From Paenibacillus roseus (GTDB lineage: Bacteria; Bacillota; Bacilli; Paenibacillales; Paenibacillaceae): DNA of 64,000 nt. The position numbers were made by a program, and so were the translations under genes. Where the stretch lies: contig NZ_JAELUP010000103.1 in assembly GCF_016424485.1 (NCBI RefSeq), positions 704,686 through 768,685 of the forward strand, read 5' to 3'. Shown here piece by piece: positions 33,871 through 42,540 of the stretch. The stretch's first letter is position 1. Each line of letters begins with the position of its first letter. The notes beneath the pieces are model-generated. The model was not told where the DNA came from. It did no database searches and was given only the letters and a program-made list of their open reading frames with translations.

Positions 33871-35118
33871 TTATCCCCGAATTTGGCCGTTGCCAATAAC
33901 GAGATATTTGGTAGATGTGAGCGCAGGCAAGCCCATTGGACCACGGGCGTGCAGCTTTTGCGTGCTGATTCCGATTTCCGCGCCATAGCCGAACTCAAAG
34001 CCGTCGGTAAAGCGGGTGGAAGCATTGTGATAAACGGCTGCCGCATCGACGAGCTGCAGGAAACGCGCAGCATGGTCTTCATTCTCGGTCACAATGCACT
34101 CCGAATGCATAGTGCCGAATTTCGAAATATGGGCCAGCGCTTCATCCAGCTTTTGCACGACGCGCACATTAATAATGTAGTCATTATACTCGGTCGCAAA
34201 GTTTTCCTCTGTAACCGGCGTTCCGTACCCAAGCAGCTTCAATGTTGTCTCACAGCCGCGAATTTCCACGCCCGCTTCTTTCAGACGTCCGGCGATTTCC
34301 GCCAGATGCCGCTTGGCAAAGGCTTCATGAACAAGCAGCGTTTCAATAGAGTTGCAGACGGACGGCCGCTGTACTTTTGCATTAAAAACGATATCGCTGG
34401 CCATCTGTGTCCGGGCGCTTTCGTCAATATAAGTATGGCAAATTCCGGCTCCGGTCTCGATGACCGGTACGGTGGCATTCTCAACGACATTGCGGATGAG
34501 GGAAGCTCCGCCACGTGGAATAATCACATCCAGCAGCCCGTTCAGCTTCAGCATCTCATCGACGGATGAGCGGTCTGTATCTTCGATCAGCTGCAGAGCG
34601 TCTGCCGGCAGAGCGGAGCGGGAGAGGGCTTCGTGAAGCACTTCGATAATCCGCTTGTTCGAGCTGATTGCCGCCGAGCCGCCGCGGAGCACGACAGCAT
34701 TGCCTGTCTTCAGGCAAAGTCCGGCCGCATCTACCGTAACATTCGGGCGGGCTTCATAAATAATGCCGATCACGCCGAGCGGAACCTGAATTTTGCGAAT
34801 GCGCAGCCCGTTTGGCCGCTCGAAGCTCTCCAATTCCGTACCTGTAGGGTCAGGGAGCTCCGTAATTTGACGCAGTCCTTCGGCAATGCTGACAATCCGG
34901 TCCTCGGTCAGCTTGATCCGGTCGAGCAGAGACAGGCTGGTGCCATTCTCGCGCCCGCGGTCCAGATCGAGCTGGTTGGCTTGAATAATGGATTGCTGTT
35001 CGGTTACGAGTGCGTCTGCCATTAACAGCAGCGCCTCGTTTTTTTGCGCGGTTGTCAGGGAACTCATCAAAGCTGCGGTTTGTTTAGCACTGGCGGCTTT
35101 TTGTCTGACTTCACTCAT
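33871..35118 (-). CDS. proA: Gamma-glutamyl phosphate reductase
   Basis: A 415-residue NADPH-dependent enzyme of the aldehyde-dehydrogenase fold that reduces glutamyl-5-phosphate to the semialdehyde. Segments GVIGIIYEARPNVTVDAAGLC (about residues 116-136), VILRGG-like loop and the catalytic Cys region ETGAGICHTYID (about 230-241, with the Cys before His) fit. Second gene in the proBAC series; 40 nt after proB. Confidence 0.95.
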   Translation of the reverse strand: MSEVRQKAASAKQTAALMSSLTTAQKNEALLLMADALVTEQQSIIQANQLDLDRGRENGTSLSLLDRIKLTEDRIVSIAEGLRQITELPDPTGTELESFERPNGLRIRKIQVPLGVIGIIYEARPNVTVDAAGLCLKTGNAVVLRGGSAAISSNKRIIEVLHEALSRSALPADALQLIEDTDRSSVDEMLKLNGLLDVIIPRGGASLIRNVVENATVPVIETGAGICHTYIDESARTQMASDIVFNAKVQRPSVCNSIETLLVHEAFAKRHLAEIAGRLKEAGVEIRGCETTLKLLGYGTPVTEENFATEYNDYIINVRVVQKLDEALAHISKFGTMHSECIVTENEDHAARFLQLVDAAAVYHNASTRFTDGFEFGYGAEIGISTQKLHARGPMGLPALTSTKYLVIGNGQIRG

Positions 35119-35158
35119 ATTGAATCCTCCTTAATATATCTTGTACAACGATTTAGCT

Positions 35159-36259
35159 TTATTTAAAAGCGACCCATTCATCGCGGTGGATGACTTCGAT
35201 TCGGGATACATCAAGGCGTTTGCTCACTTCGTCCGTGCTAAGGCCAGCTGCTGCTTGAACTTGCCAGTAAGCGTAATTGACAACCCCGCGTCCGATCGTG
35301 ACGCCTTCGTGATTTTTCACTTCAATGACATCGCCGGGATGGAACTCGCCCTCACTATGGGTTATTCCAGCAGGGAGAAGGCTTTTGCCTTTGTTCAGAA
35401 TGGCAGCTTCGGCTCCTTCATCAATCGTCACGGTCCCTTGCGGGGAGGAGTGGAAGCCGACCCATTGCTTCTTCATCGGCAAGTTATGTTCGGCTGTATC
35501 AAAATAAGTGCCGTGTCCCTTCCCATTGACGGCGTCGAGCAGACCGCCCTCTCCCGGGAGCCGGCCTATAAATGCCGGAATACCGCCGCGCATGGCGATT
35601 CGGGCTGCATCGATCTTGGAGCGCATGCCCCCGGTTCCCACGCTGGAGCCGGCGCCGCCAGCGATGCGTTCAATATCTTCGGAGATCTGGTCGACCCGCT
35701 CGATTCGTGTTGCCTGCGGGTTGGTTCGCGGATCGGCGCTATATAATCCATCCATATCAGTAAGGATAATCAGTTGTCTGGCTTTGACCAGATTAGCCAC
35801 AAGAGCAGATAAAGTATCGTTGTCGCCGAACTTGATCTCGGCGGTCGCAACGGTGTCATTTTCATTAATTATGGGCAAAACATTGCGGGATAACAGTTCA
35901 TTCAATGTCATCAGCGCGTTATGAATTCGTTTCCGGTTGGAAAAATCCGAGCGAGTCAGCAAAATTTGTGCGACGCCGATTCCATTTTGACCGAAGATAT
36001 CCTGATAGGCCTGCATCAGCAATGCTTGGCCGACTGCAGCTGCCGCCTGCTTCTCATGCACCAGCCTGGGCCGGTTTTCAAAGCCGATTTTGCGAAAGCC
36101 TGCGGCGATAGCGCCGGAGGTGACAAGCAGCACTTCATAACCGGCCCGATGCAGAGCCGACAGCTCATCTGCGAAGAACCGGATACGCTCAAGGTTAAGA
36201 CCTCCCTGGTCGGAGGTAAGCGAGCTGCTTCCGATCTTGACTACTATTCTTTCTCCCAT
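35159..36259 (-). CDS. proB: Glutamate 5-kinase
   Basis: A 366-residue enzyme, first and feedback-controlled step of proline synthesis. N-terminal amino acid kinase domain (VVKIGSSSLT, VTSGAIAAGF, NENDTVAT, LTDMDGLYSADPR) and C-terminal PUA domain (from about residue 275). The ATG at 36259 follows CAGGAGTG; a longer frame upstream runs into the T-box terminator. Preceded by a proline-type T-box riboswitch and followed by proA, proC and the mtn genes. Confidence 0.95.
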   Translation of the reverse strand: MGERIVVKIGSSSLTSDQGGLNLERIRFFADELSALHRAGYEVLLVTSGAIAAGFRKIGFENRPRLVHEKQAAAAVGQALLMQAYQDIFGQNGIGVAQILLTRSDFSNRKRIHNALMTLNELLSRNVLPIINENDTVATAEIKFGDNDTLSALVANLVKARQLIILTDMDGLYSADPRTNPQATRIERVDQISEDIERIAGGAGSSVGTGGMRSKIDAARIAMRGGIPAFIGRLPGEGGLLDAVNGKGHGTYFDTAEHNLPMKKQWVGFHSSPQGTVTIDEGAEAAILNKGKSLLPAGITHSEGEFHPGDVIEVKNHEGVTIGRGVVNYAYWQVQAAAGLSTDEVSKRLDVSRIEVIHRDEWVAFK

Positions 36260-36300
36260 GTGATCACTCCTGTGTGCAGCCTCAAAACTTCCCGGAAACA

Positions 36301-36564
36301 TAAAAAGACCCCCGTCCAAAAAAGGACGAAAGTCATTGCTTCCGCGGTACCACCTTTAATTGATGAAGCCTGCCATGCAGGTTCATCCAGCTTGTTGCCC
36401 GGGTAACAGCGGGCATACTGTCCGGCTTGGACCGGCCGTTCGGAGTCTAGGAGATAAACATGCTTCACGGTTGACTCTTCCAGCCTGTGGAGTCAGCTCT
36501 CTGGACGCGAATGAAAGGCAAGTTTAAGGGACTCGTCATAACGTTTCATATGTCAATTCTTATT
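36301..36564 (-). promoter_or_regulatory. T-box riboswitch, proline-type, controlling proB and downstream genes
   Basis: Read on the minus strand. The T-box sequence AAGGTGGTACCGCG is at 36356-36343; its variable base T would pair with an A discriminator, as expected for tRNA-Pro. Stem I is closed by GAGTC and GACTC (36443-36447), with the candidate specifier CCT (Pro) at 36451-36449 directly before a conserved A. The terminator is GACTTTCGTCC (36334-36324) with GGACGGGGGTC (36317-36307) followed by T residues. Uncharged tRNA-Pro should favour the antiterminator and readthrough into proB. The 5' end is set from the promoter. Confidence 0.92.
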
Positions 36565-36570
36565 CTCACA

Positions 36571-36599
36571 AGCATATCACGACTGGCGGAACGTGTAAA
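36571..36599 (-). promoter_or_regulatory. Promoter of the proB T-box leader
   Basis: On the minus strand, TTTACA (36599-36594) and TATGCT (36576-36571) are 17 nt apart. The promoter lies right behind the mtnE stop codon at 36604, so there is no room for an mtnE terminator before it. Confidence 0.65.
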
Positions 36600-36603
36600 G
36601 ATT

Positions 36604-37797
36604 CTACCTGAATACGCCAAGCGTTCCAATCCGTCGTACAGCTTCGGCCAGACGCTCCTCCGAGGTCAGCAGTCCGAGCCGGACGTAGCCTTCGCCATTC
36701 GTCCCGAATCCAATGCCCGGTGCAACGACGACGTCTGCCTGCTCGAGCACCAGATCGGCAAACTCCGATGACGTTGTCCCAGCAGGCACTGGCAGCCAGC
36801 AGAAGAAGGAGCCTCCGGGCCGGGCTGCCTTCCAGCCAATTTCGGCAAGCGCAGCATAAACGGCATTCCGTCTGCTCTCGTATATGGAGCGCAACTCATG
36901 CACGCAGTCCTGCGGTCCGGTGAGCGCCACGGCTGCTGCTTCCTGAATACCGCCGAACAAGCTGCAATAATAATGATCCTGTATCAGATTAATGGAAGCG
37001 ATCATTTTGGCATTGCCGATCGCAAATCCGACACGCCAGCCCGCCATATTGTACGTTTTGGAGAGTGTATAAATCTCAAAGCCGACTTCCTTAGCGCCAG
37101 GCGTCTGAAGGAAACTGACAGGCTTCTCTCCGTCGAAGCCGATTGCGCCGTACGCAAAATCACTGACAACCGCGATCTGGTGCCTGGAGGCGAAGCGCAC
37201 CGTCTCTTCATAAAAAGAACTGTCGGCAACCGCACCGGTCGGATTATTCGGATAATTAATGAACATCAGCTTGGAGCGATCAGCTACAGCAGGGTCAATG
37301 GCACTGTAATCGGGAAGAAATCCGTTCTGCTCGGCAAGCGGCATAAAGGACATTGATGCCCCTGCAAGGGCAATACCAGACCAATAGTCCGGGTATCCAG
37401 GGTCAGGAACAAGGCAGATATCGCCTGGGTTCAACAGACATTGGCTGATTTCCACAAGACCTGTTTTGCCGCCAAACAAGATCGCAATCTCGGTTTCAGG
37501 ATCAACCTTAACCCCGTAATCTTCCTTATAGCGTTGCGCAACCGCTTCTTTGAGGAAAGCATAGCCCCTAAACGGGCTGTAACGGTGATACAACGGGTTC
37601 GCTGCCGCGCTTTGCAGCGCCTCTACAATATGAGGAGGCGTGGGGCGGTCGGGATTGCCTTGACCGAGATTGATGACGTCTTTGCCTTTGGCTGCCTGGG
37701 CGTTTGCTTTTTGAACCAGGGAGGCGAAAAACTGCTTCGGCAGATTTTTCATCCGTTCGGCTGGCTCACCTATTTGAATAGTAGGATTAATGGTCAT
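36604..37797 (-). CDS. mtnE: Methionine salvage aminotransferase MtnE
   Basis: A 397-residue class I/II PLP-dependent aminotransferase. It closely resembles B. subtilis MtnE, which transaminates 4-methylthio-2-oxobutanoate to methionine using glutamine: LPKQFFASLVQK, VINLGQGNPD, YSPFRGY, ILFGGKTGL, NYPNNPTGAV and the PLP lysine in LSKTYNMAGWR (about residue 235) all match from memory. The ATG at 37797 follows GTGGAGTG. Neighbours mtnU and mtnWXB support the call. A strong promoter candidate lies directly upstream. Confidence 0.88.
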   Translation of the reverse strand: MTINPTIQIGEPAERMKNLPKQFFASLVQKANAQAAKGKDVINLGQGNPDRPTPPHIVEALQSAAANPLYHRYSPFRGYAFLKEAVAQRYKEDYGVKVDPETEIAILFGGKTGLVEISQCLLNPGDICLVPDPGYPDYWSGIALAGASMSFMPLAEQNGFLPDYSAIDPAVADRSKLMFINYPNNPTGAVADSSFYEETVRFASRHQIAVVSDFAYGAIGFDGEKPVSFLQTPGAKEVGFEIYTLSKTYNMAGWRVGFAIGNAKMIASINLIQDHYYCSLFGGIQEAAAVALTGPQDCVHELRSIYESRRNAVYAALAEIGWKAARPGGSFFCWLPVPAGTTSSEFADLVLEQADVVVAPGIGFGTNGEGYVRLGLLTSEERLAEAVRRIGTLGVFR

Positions 37798-37834
37798 TTT
37801 TAACACTCCACATCGTGCAAAAATATTGATTTTA

Positions 37835-37863
37835 AATGTACCAGATTTATGCACGGGTGTCGA
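37835..37863 (-). promoter_or_regulatory. Probable promoter of mtnE
   Basis: On the minus strand, TCGACA (37863-37858) and TACATT (37840-37835) are separated by 17 nt and lie 38 bp before the mtnE start. No SAM (S-box) riboswitch fits in the 100-bp gap. Confidence 0.6.
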
Positions 37864-37897
37864 GCTTTAAAAGGAAGGCGGAAAAAAATATGCCTGC

Positions 37898-38353
37898 TTA
37901 AGCAGCAGGCAGTCCTACCTTGCGAAGGAACGGCTTCAAATCCGGCTTGAAGGCGAGAATATAGGGTTTGCGGCCGGCATCAAATACGAGTAGTGAAGCG
38001 GGCTTATCCGGACAGTAGAAGAGGAAGACATCCGTCGTACTCACTGTAATGCCGCCCGTTTTTATGGTAACGGGATGTTCCAGCGGAATGCGGAATACAT
38101 AGCCGCATTTATTTTCCGGCGTAAACTGCGGAGACAGTCCGGTCACTGAAGCCAGCCAGTCGGTCGCATACTGTTGAAATTGCTGGTCGTTTTCTATCGT
38201 TTTGACGACTTTGCCAGCCTGAATATCGAAGACTTGAACAGGCTTTGCCGTTGGCGTTCCATGAGCTGAAGTTGTACCGGGAGAGACCATCAGCAAACAC
38301 ATTAAACCAAGGGTAAAAGCAAGCAGCCCTTTTTGGAATTGGATCATCATCAT
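37898..38353 (-). CDS. Uncharacterised exported protein
   Basis: A 151-residue protein, not recognised. It has a signal peptide (hydrophobic residues about 6-22, possible cleavage near TSAHG) and a mature part of about 120 residues with strand-rich sequence (KCGYVFRIPLEHPVTIKTGG, VFLFYCPD) and two Cys. Start is uncertain among ATGs at 38359, 38353 and 38350; GGAG directly abuts the first one, so 38353 or 38350 is more likely. It is transcribed towards mtnE, leaving a 100-bp gap; its own promoter would be in the shared divergent region with mtnU. Confidence 0.65.
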   Translation of the reverse strand: MMMIQFQKGLLAFTLGLMCLLMVSPGTTSAHGTPTAKPVQVFDIQAGKVVKTIENDQQFQQYATDWLASVTGLSPQFTPENKCGYVFRIPLEHPVTIKTGGITVSTTDVFLFYCPDKPASLLVFDAGRKPYILAFKPDLKPFLRKVGLPAA

Positions 38354-38394
38354 TTTCATCTCCTTTTGAAAGCATCCTTTTTACTGTTCCCATC

Positions 38395-38422
38395 TTGACA
38401 ATGATCCATGAGAGGCTATGCT
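38395..38422 (+). promoter_or_regulatory. Promoter upstream of mtnU
   Basis: TTGACA (38395-38400, consensus) and TATGCT (38417-38422) are 16 nt apart, about 48 bp before the mtnU start. Confidence 0.65.
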
Positions 38423-38469
38423 AAATATGTAGGAATAAGATTTGATAATGAGGATTGGTGGGAGAGGCT

Positions 38470-39267
38470 TTGAACAAGGACAAGTTTGAAGTGGCCCTAA
38501 TTCAAATGCACATTGAAGCAGGGGATACGGAAGCCAATTTTGCAAGGCTGCAAGTGAAGCTTCGTGAAGCGGTATCAGGCGAGGTAAAGCCGGATGTCAT
38601 CCTGCTCCCAGAGATGTGGAACACAGGCTATGCACTGGAGCAGATTCATGAGCTTGCCGATGAAGAAGGGAAAGCGACGGATGAATTGCTGTCTGCGTTC
38701 AGCCGAGAGCATCAGGTGCATCTGATTGGCGGCTCGATCGCGGAGAAGAGAAGTGAAGGCGTCTATAATACGGCTTATGTATATAATCGTGATGGCGAGA
38801 AGACTGCGGATTATTCCAAGATCCATCTGTTCCGGCTGATGGATGAGGAGAAGCATCTTCAAGCAGGCGACAAACTGGGTGAGCTGACCATTGAAGGCAC
38901 GCAGGCAGGCTTGATGATCTGCTACGATATCCGATTTCCTGAATTGACCCGGAAGCTGGCGCTTGGGGGAGCCAAAATACTGTTTGTCCCCGCCGAGTGG
39001 CCACATCCCAGGCTGAATCACTGGCGTACGCTGCTGACGGCACGGGCAATTGAAAATCAGATCTATGTCATTGCCTGCAATCGTGTCGGTACAAGCGGAA
39101 CAACGCACTTTTTCGGACATTCCATGATTATCGATCCGTGGGGTGAGATTATCGCCGAGGCTGGGGAAGAAGAGGCTATTGTGCGGGCGCAAATTGACGT
39201 CTCGCTTGTGGACGAGGTTCGCACCCGCATTCCGATCTTTGACGACCGCAGGCCGCCGCTTTATTAA
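38470..39267 (+). CDS. mtnU: Omega-amidase of the nitrilase family, probable MtnU
   Basis: A 265-residue carbon-nitrogen hydrolase. The Glu-Lys-Cys triad is visible: Glu in LLPEMWNTGY (about residue 43), Lys in DYSKIHLF (about 117) and Cys in LMICYDIRFPE (about 151). Length and sequence fit B. subtilis MtnU, which hydrolyses 2-oxoglutaramate, the by-product of glutamine transamination by MtnE. The start is probably TTG at 38470, with a GGTGGGAGAGG site; a GTG at 38455 is also possible. The 3' end overlaps the LysR gene by 4 bp. Confidence 0.83.
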   Translation: MNKDKFEVALIQMHIEAGDTEANFARLQVKLREAVSGEVKPDVILLPEMWNTGYALEQIHELADEEGKATDELLSAFSREHQVHLIGGSIAEKRSEGVYNTAYVYNRDGEKTADYSKIHLFRLMDEEKHLQAGDKLGELTIEGTQAGLMICYDIRFPELTRKLALGGAKILFVPAEWPHPRLNHWRTLLTARAIENQIYVIACNRVGTSGTTHFFGHSMIIDPWGEIIAEAGEEEAIVRAQIDVSLVDEVRTRIPIFDDRRPPLY

Positions 39268-40211
39268 GTAGCAGAAGCGTTTTTGGGCCAAGGCGTATCC
39301 TGCTCGTGCTGGTCGACGGTAGCCTTCATCGTCTGGATGAAGGCTTCTGCCGCTTTGGAGAGATAACGCCCCTTGCGGCTGGCAATCACCAGCGTTCTGG
39401 ACGGAGCAGGATCGGCAAGCTTCAAATACGCGGGAGCAAGCTGGCTCCAGCCCGCACGGGCGACCATCATCGGCACGAAGGCGATGCCCATCCCGGCAGC
39501 GGCAAGCGACTGAACAGTCTCAATATTCGTGCTTTCAAACACGATGCGAGGCTCGAAGCCGGCTTGTTGGCACAGATCGAGCGTAATTTTACGGAAGCCC
39601 TGGCCTTTTTTCAAAATGATGAACGGTTCATGGCGGAGGTCTTCAATCCGGACGCCTGCTCCGCCGCAGGCATCGCCAGTTTGGGCGAGACGATGCTGGG
39701 GAGGGACGGCAAGGCAGATTTTTTCTTCTATGAGAGGTTCCCAAGCAAGAGAAGGTTCCTGCAAGGGCAGAGACAACAGACTGAGATCGGTTTGCCCGCT
39801 GGCCGTAAGCTGCTCCAGTCTGGATGAACTGTCCTCAACAAGCACAATTTCAATCTCCGGATAGAGGGATTGAAAAACCGGCAGCACGAGCGGCAGTATA
39901 TGGGCGCCGGTAATCGGGAGGCTGCCTACGACAAGGCGGCCTTTGCGCATGTGGGCCAAATCGTCCATCTCCTGCTTGAGCTGGTCGACGGCATCGAGAA
40001 TGGCTTGCGCCTTTTCGACAAAAGCAGCGCCCGCATGGGTCAGATCGACCGAATTCGTCGTCCGTCTGAACAGCAGGACGCCGATTTCTTGTTCCAGCTT
40101 GGATAACTGTTGGCTTAAAGAGGGCTGGGCGATGTGAAGCTTCTCGGCTGCTCTGGAAAAGTTCTTCTCCGCAGCAATTTGTATGACATAATGCAATTGG
40201 CGCAGCTCCAT
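39264..40211 (-). CDS. LysR-family transcriptional regulator
   Basis: A 315-residue regulator. N-terminal winged helix (FSRAAEKLHIAQPSLSQQLSKLEQEIG, a helix-turn-helix split across residues about 18-44) and a periplasmic-binding-like effector domain from residue 90. The start follows AAAGGAG. It is divergent from leuCD over a 244-bp gap with two palindromes, so control of leuCD is likely; the ligand is unknown. Its 3' end is convergent with mtnU. Confidence 0.9.
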   Translation of the reverse strand: MELRQLHYVIQIAAEKNFSRAAEKLHIAQPSLSQQLSKLEQEIGVLLFRRTTNSVDLTHAGAAFVEKAQAILDAVDQLKQEMDDLAHMRKGRLVVGSLPITGAHILPLVLPVFQSLYPEIEIVLVEDSSSRLEQLTASGQTDLSLLSLPLQEPSLAWEPLIEEKICLAVPPQHRLAQTGDACGGAGVRIEDLRHEPFIILKKGQGFRKITLDLCQQAGFEPRIVFESTNIETVQSLAAAGMGIAFVPMMVARAGWSQLAPAYLKLADPAPSRTLVIASRKGRYLSKAAEAFIQTMKATVDQHEQDTPWPKNASAT

Positions 40212-40243
40212 AGCGCAGGTCTCCTTTACAATAGAAGGATTTA

Positions 40244-40264
40244 TATAAGTTAATAAACTTTATA
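40244..40264 (+). promoter_or_regulatory. Candidate LysR operator in the lysR-leuC gap
   Basis: TATAAGTT (40244-40251) and AACTTTATA (40256-40264) form an imperfect inverted repeat around AATA, close to the LysR gene where autoregulatory sites of this family usually lie. A second palindrome lies downstream. Confidence 0.45.
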
Positions 40265-40300
40265 GGATTTTTGGCAATAGTTTAAACCTATCAACGTTAT

Positions 40301-40313
40301 AGATATTATATCT
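40301..40313 (+). promoter_or_regulatory. Second palindrome in the lysR-leuC gap
   Basis: AGATAT (40301-40306), T, ATATCT (40308-40313) is perfect. It may be an activation site for leuC. No clear sigma-A promoter with proper spacing was seen; the remainder of the gap holds only short stems such as CGTCA-GAA-TGACG (near 40360). Confidence 0.4.
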
Positions 40314-40455
40314 TAGAACAATGAAGAAAGAAATGATAAGATAAAGCTACGAATTTTTAACGTCAGAATGACGAAATGCTGCCTTTGCATACTGCTTTGC
40401 GCCTTTAAAGGGAAAGCGGCGGATTTAGCAAGATCACAATTACGGGGTGAAAGAA

Positions 40456-41877
40456 ATGACAAAGAGAACCATGTTTGAGAAGATTTGGGACAATCATGTT
40501 ATTCATCAGGAGGAAGGCAAGCCAAGTGTAATCTATATTGATCTGCACCTGGTTCACGAGGTAACGTCTCCGCAGGCGTTCGAAGGCCTCCGTCTGACAG
40601 GTCGCAAGGTGCGTCGTCCTGATCTGACATTCGCAACGATGGACCATAATGTTCCTACCAAAGACCGTTTCAATATTACAGATCCGATCTCCAAGCAGCA
40701 GATTGATACGCTGACGCAGAACTGTAAGGATTTTGGCGTCACGCTTTACGATCTGGACAGCATTGATCAAGGCGTTGTACACGTTATGGGTCCTGAGCTG
40801 GGACTTACTCATCCGGGTAAAACAATCGTTTGTGGCGACAGCCACACCTCTACGCATGGCGCATTCGGCGCGCTGGCCTTCGGGATCGGAACAAGCGAAG
40901 TTGAGCACGTGCTGGCGACCCAGTGTCTGCAGCAGTCCAAAGCAAAAACGATGGAAGTCCGCTTCAACGGAAAACGCAAGCCGGGCGTTACGGCAAAAGA
41001 CCTGATCCTGGGTGTAATCGCCAAATATGGCACAGACTTTGCGACAGGCTACGTGCTTGAATATACAGGCGAAGCGATCAGCAGCCTGTCGATGGAAGAG
41101 CGCATGACGGTATGTAACATGTCTATCGAAGCTGGCGCGCGCGCAGGTCTGATTGCACCGGACGAAACAACATTCGAATACTTGCGCGGTCGCGAGTACG
41201 CACCGCAAGGGGAAGCATTCGATAAAGCAGTAGCCGCGTGGAAAGAGCTGACAACTGACGAGGGCGCAACTTATGATACAGTTGTCGACTTCGATGTGGA
41301 CAGCCTGATTCCGCAAGTAACCTGGGGAACAAGCCCTGGCATGGGTACAAACATTACTTCGACTGTTCCTGTACCTTCCAGCCTGCCGACTGAAAACGAG
41401 CGCAAAGCTGCCGAAAAAGCGGTTGAATATATGGGTCTCGTGCCTGGAACGCCTATGACGGAAATCGAAATCGATTATGTGTTCATCGGCTCCTGTACGA
41501 ACGGACGGATCGAAGACTTGAGAGCGGCTGCTGAAGTTGCGAAAGGCTACAAAGTCAGCGAGAAGGTTACTGCGATCGTTGTACCTGGCTCTGGCCGCGT
41601 TAAAATTCAGGCAGAGAAGGAAGGTCTGGACAAAATTTTCGAAGAAGCCGGATTTGAATGGCGTGATGCGGGCTGCTCGATGTGTCTGGCCATGAACCCG
41701 GACGTTCTGAAGCCTGGACAACGCTGCGCTTCCACTTCTAACCGTAACTTCGAGGGACGTCAAGGCCGCGGCGGACGTACACATCTGGTATCTCCGGCAA
41801 TGGCAGCTGCAGCTGCTATCAAAGGCCGCTTCACAGACGTTCGCGAGTGGGAGTTCAAGACGGAAACTGCTGTATAA
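40456..41877 (+). CDS. leuC: 3-isopropylmalate dehydratase large subunit
   Basis: A 473-residue aconitase-family subunit that, with LeuD, isomerises 2- to 3-isopropylmalate in leucine synthesis. Cluster ligands are seen in VFIGSCTNGR (Cys near residue 347) and DAGCSMCLAMNPD (two Cys near residues 407-410); GDSHTSTHGAFGALAFGIG is near residue 130. Start at ATG 40456 after GGGGTGAAAG; a GTG 9 nt upstream is possible. LeuD follows 27 nt later. LeuA and LeuB are not in this window. Confidence 0.96.
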   Translation: MTKRTMFEKIWDNHVIHQEEGKPSVIYIDLHLVHEVTSPQAFEGLRLTGRKVRRPDLTFATMDHNVPTKDRFNITDPISKQQIDTLTQNCKDFGVTLYDLDSIDQGVVHVMGPELGLTHPGKTIVCGDSHTSTHGAFGALAFGIGTSEVEHVLATQCLQQSKAKTMEVRFNGKRKPGVTAKDLILGVIAKYGTDFATGYVLEYTGEAISSLSMEERMTVCNMSIEAGARAGLIAPDETTFEYLRGREYAPQGEAFDKAVAAWKELTTDEGATYDTVVDFDVDSLIPQVTWGTSPGMGTNITSTVPVPSSLPTENERKAAEKAVEYMGLVPGTPMTEIEIDYVFIGSCTNGRIEDLRAAAEVAKGYKVSEKVTAIVVPGSGRVKIQAEKEGLDKIFEEAGFEWRDAGCSMCLAMNPDVLKPGQRCASTSNRNFEGRQGRGGRTHLVSPAMAAAAAIKGRFTDVREWEFKTETAV

Positions 41878-41904
41878 TGTAAACAAGAGGGGATGGATAC
41901 AGAT

Positions 41905-42498
41905 ATGGAACCATTTAAAAAACTGACCGGAATCGTGGCTCCTGTAGACCGCGTCAACGTAGATACAGATGCGATTATTCCAAAACAATTTTTGAAGCGC
42001 ATCGAGCGCAGCGGCTTCGGCCAATTTCTGTTCTATGAATGGCGCTTTTTCGAAAGCGGAGAGGTGAATCCGGACTTCGAACCGAACAAGGCTCGTTATG
42101 AAGGCGCATCTGTGCTCATTTCCCGCGCCAACTTTGGCTGCGGATCTTCCCGTGAGCATGCTCCATGGGCCATTCTGGACTATGGATACAAATGCGTTAT
42201 TGCACCTTCCTTTGCAGATATTTTCTACAACAACTGCTTCAAGAACGGCATTTTGCCGATCAAGCTCAGCGAGGAGCAAGTTGAAGATTTGTTCCAGCGC
42301 ACAGCTGCACATGACGGCTACAAGCTGAATGTTGATTTGGAGCATAAGAAAATTACAGACGATCATGGCCTTGAAATTAACTTTGATCTGGATGAACACC
42401 GCCGTCAGTTTCTGCTTCAAGGATTGGATGATATCGGTCTTACGCTCCAGCATGAAGATAAAATTTCGGCTTATGAAGCTTCCCGTGTCGCCTATTAA
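41905..42498 (+). CDS. leuD: 3-isopropylmalate dehydratase small subunit
   Basis: A 197-residue partner of LeuC. Typical segments are NVDTDAIIPKQFLKRIERSGFG broken across residues 18-39 and the swivel-domain motif NFGCGSSREHAPWAL-like stretch (here ending PWAI, about residues 78-91). The ATG at 41905 follows GAGGGG with a 12-nt gap; an ATG 12 nt earlier abuts that site. A terminator follows. Confidence 0.95.
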   Translation: MEPFKKLTGIVAPVDRVNVDTDAIIPKQFLKRIERSGFGQFLFYEWRFFESGEVNPDFEPNKARYEGASVLISRANFGCGSSREHAPWAILDYGYKCVIAPSFADIFYNNCFKNGILPIKLSEEQVEDLFQRTAAHDGYKLNVDLEHKKITDDHGLEINFDLDEHRRQFLLQGLDDIGLTLQHEDKISAYEASRVAY

Positions 42499-42540
42499 TT
42501 GAATTTGCTGCACAAGACTAAACCTTATACCACCATGAAG

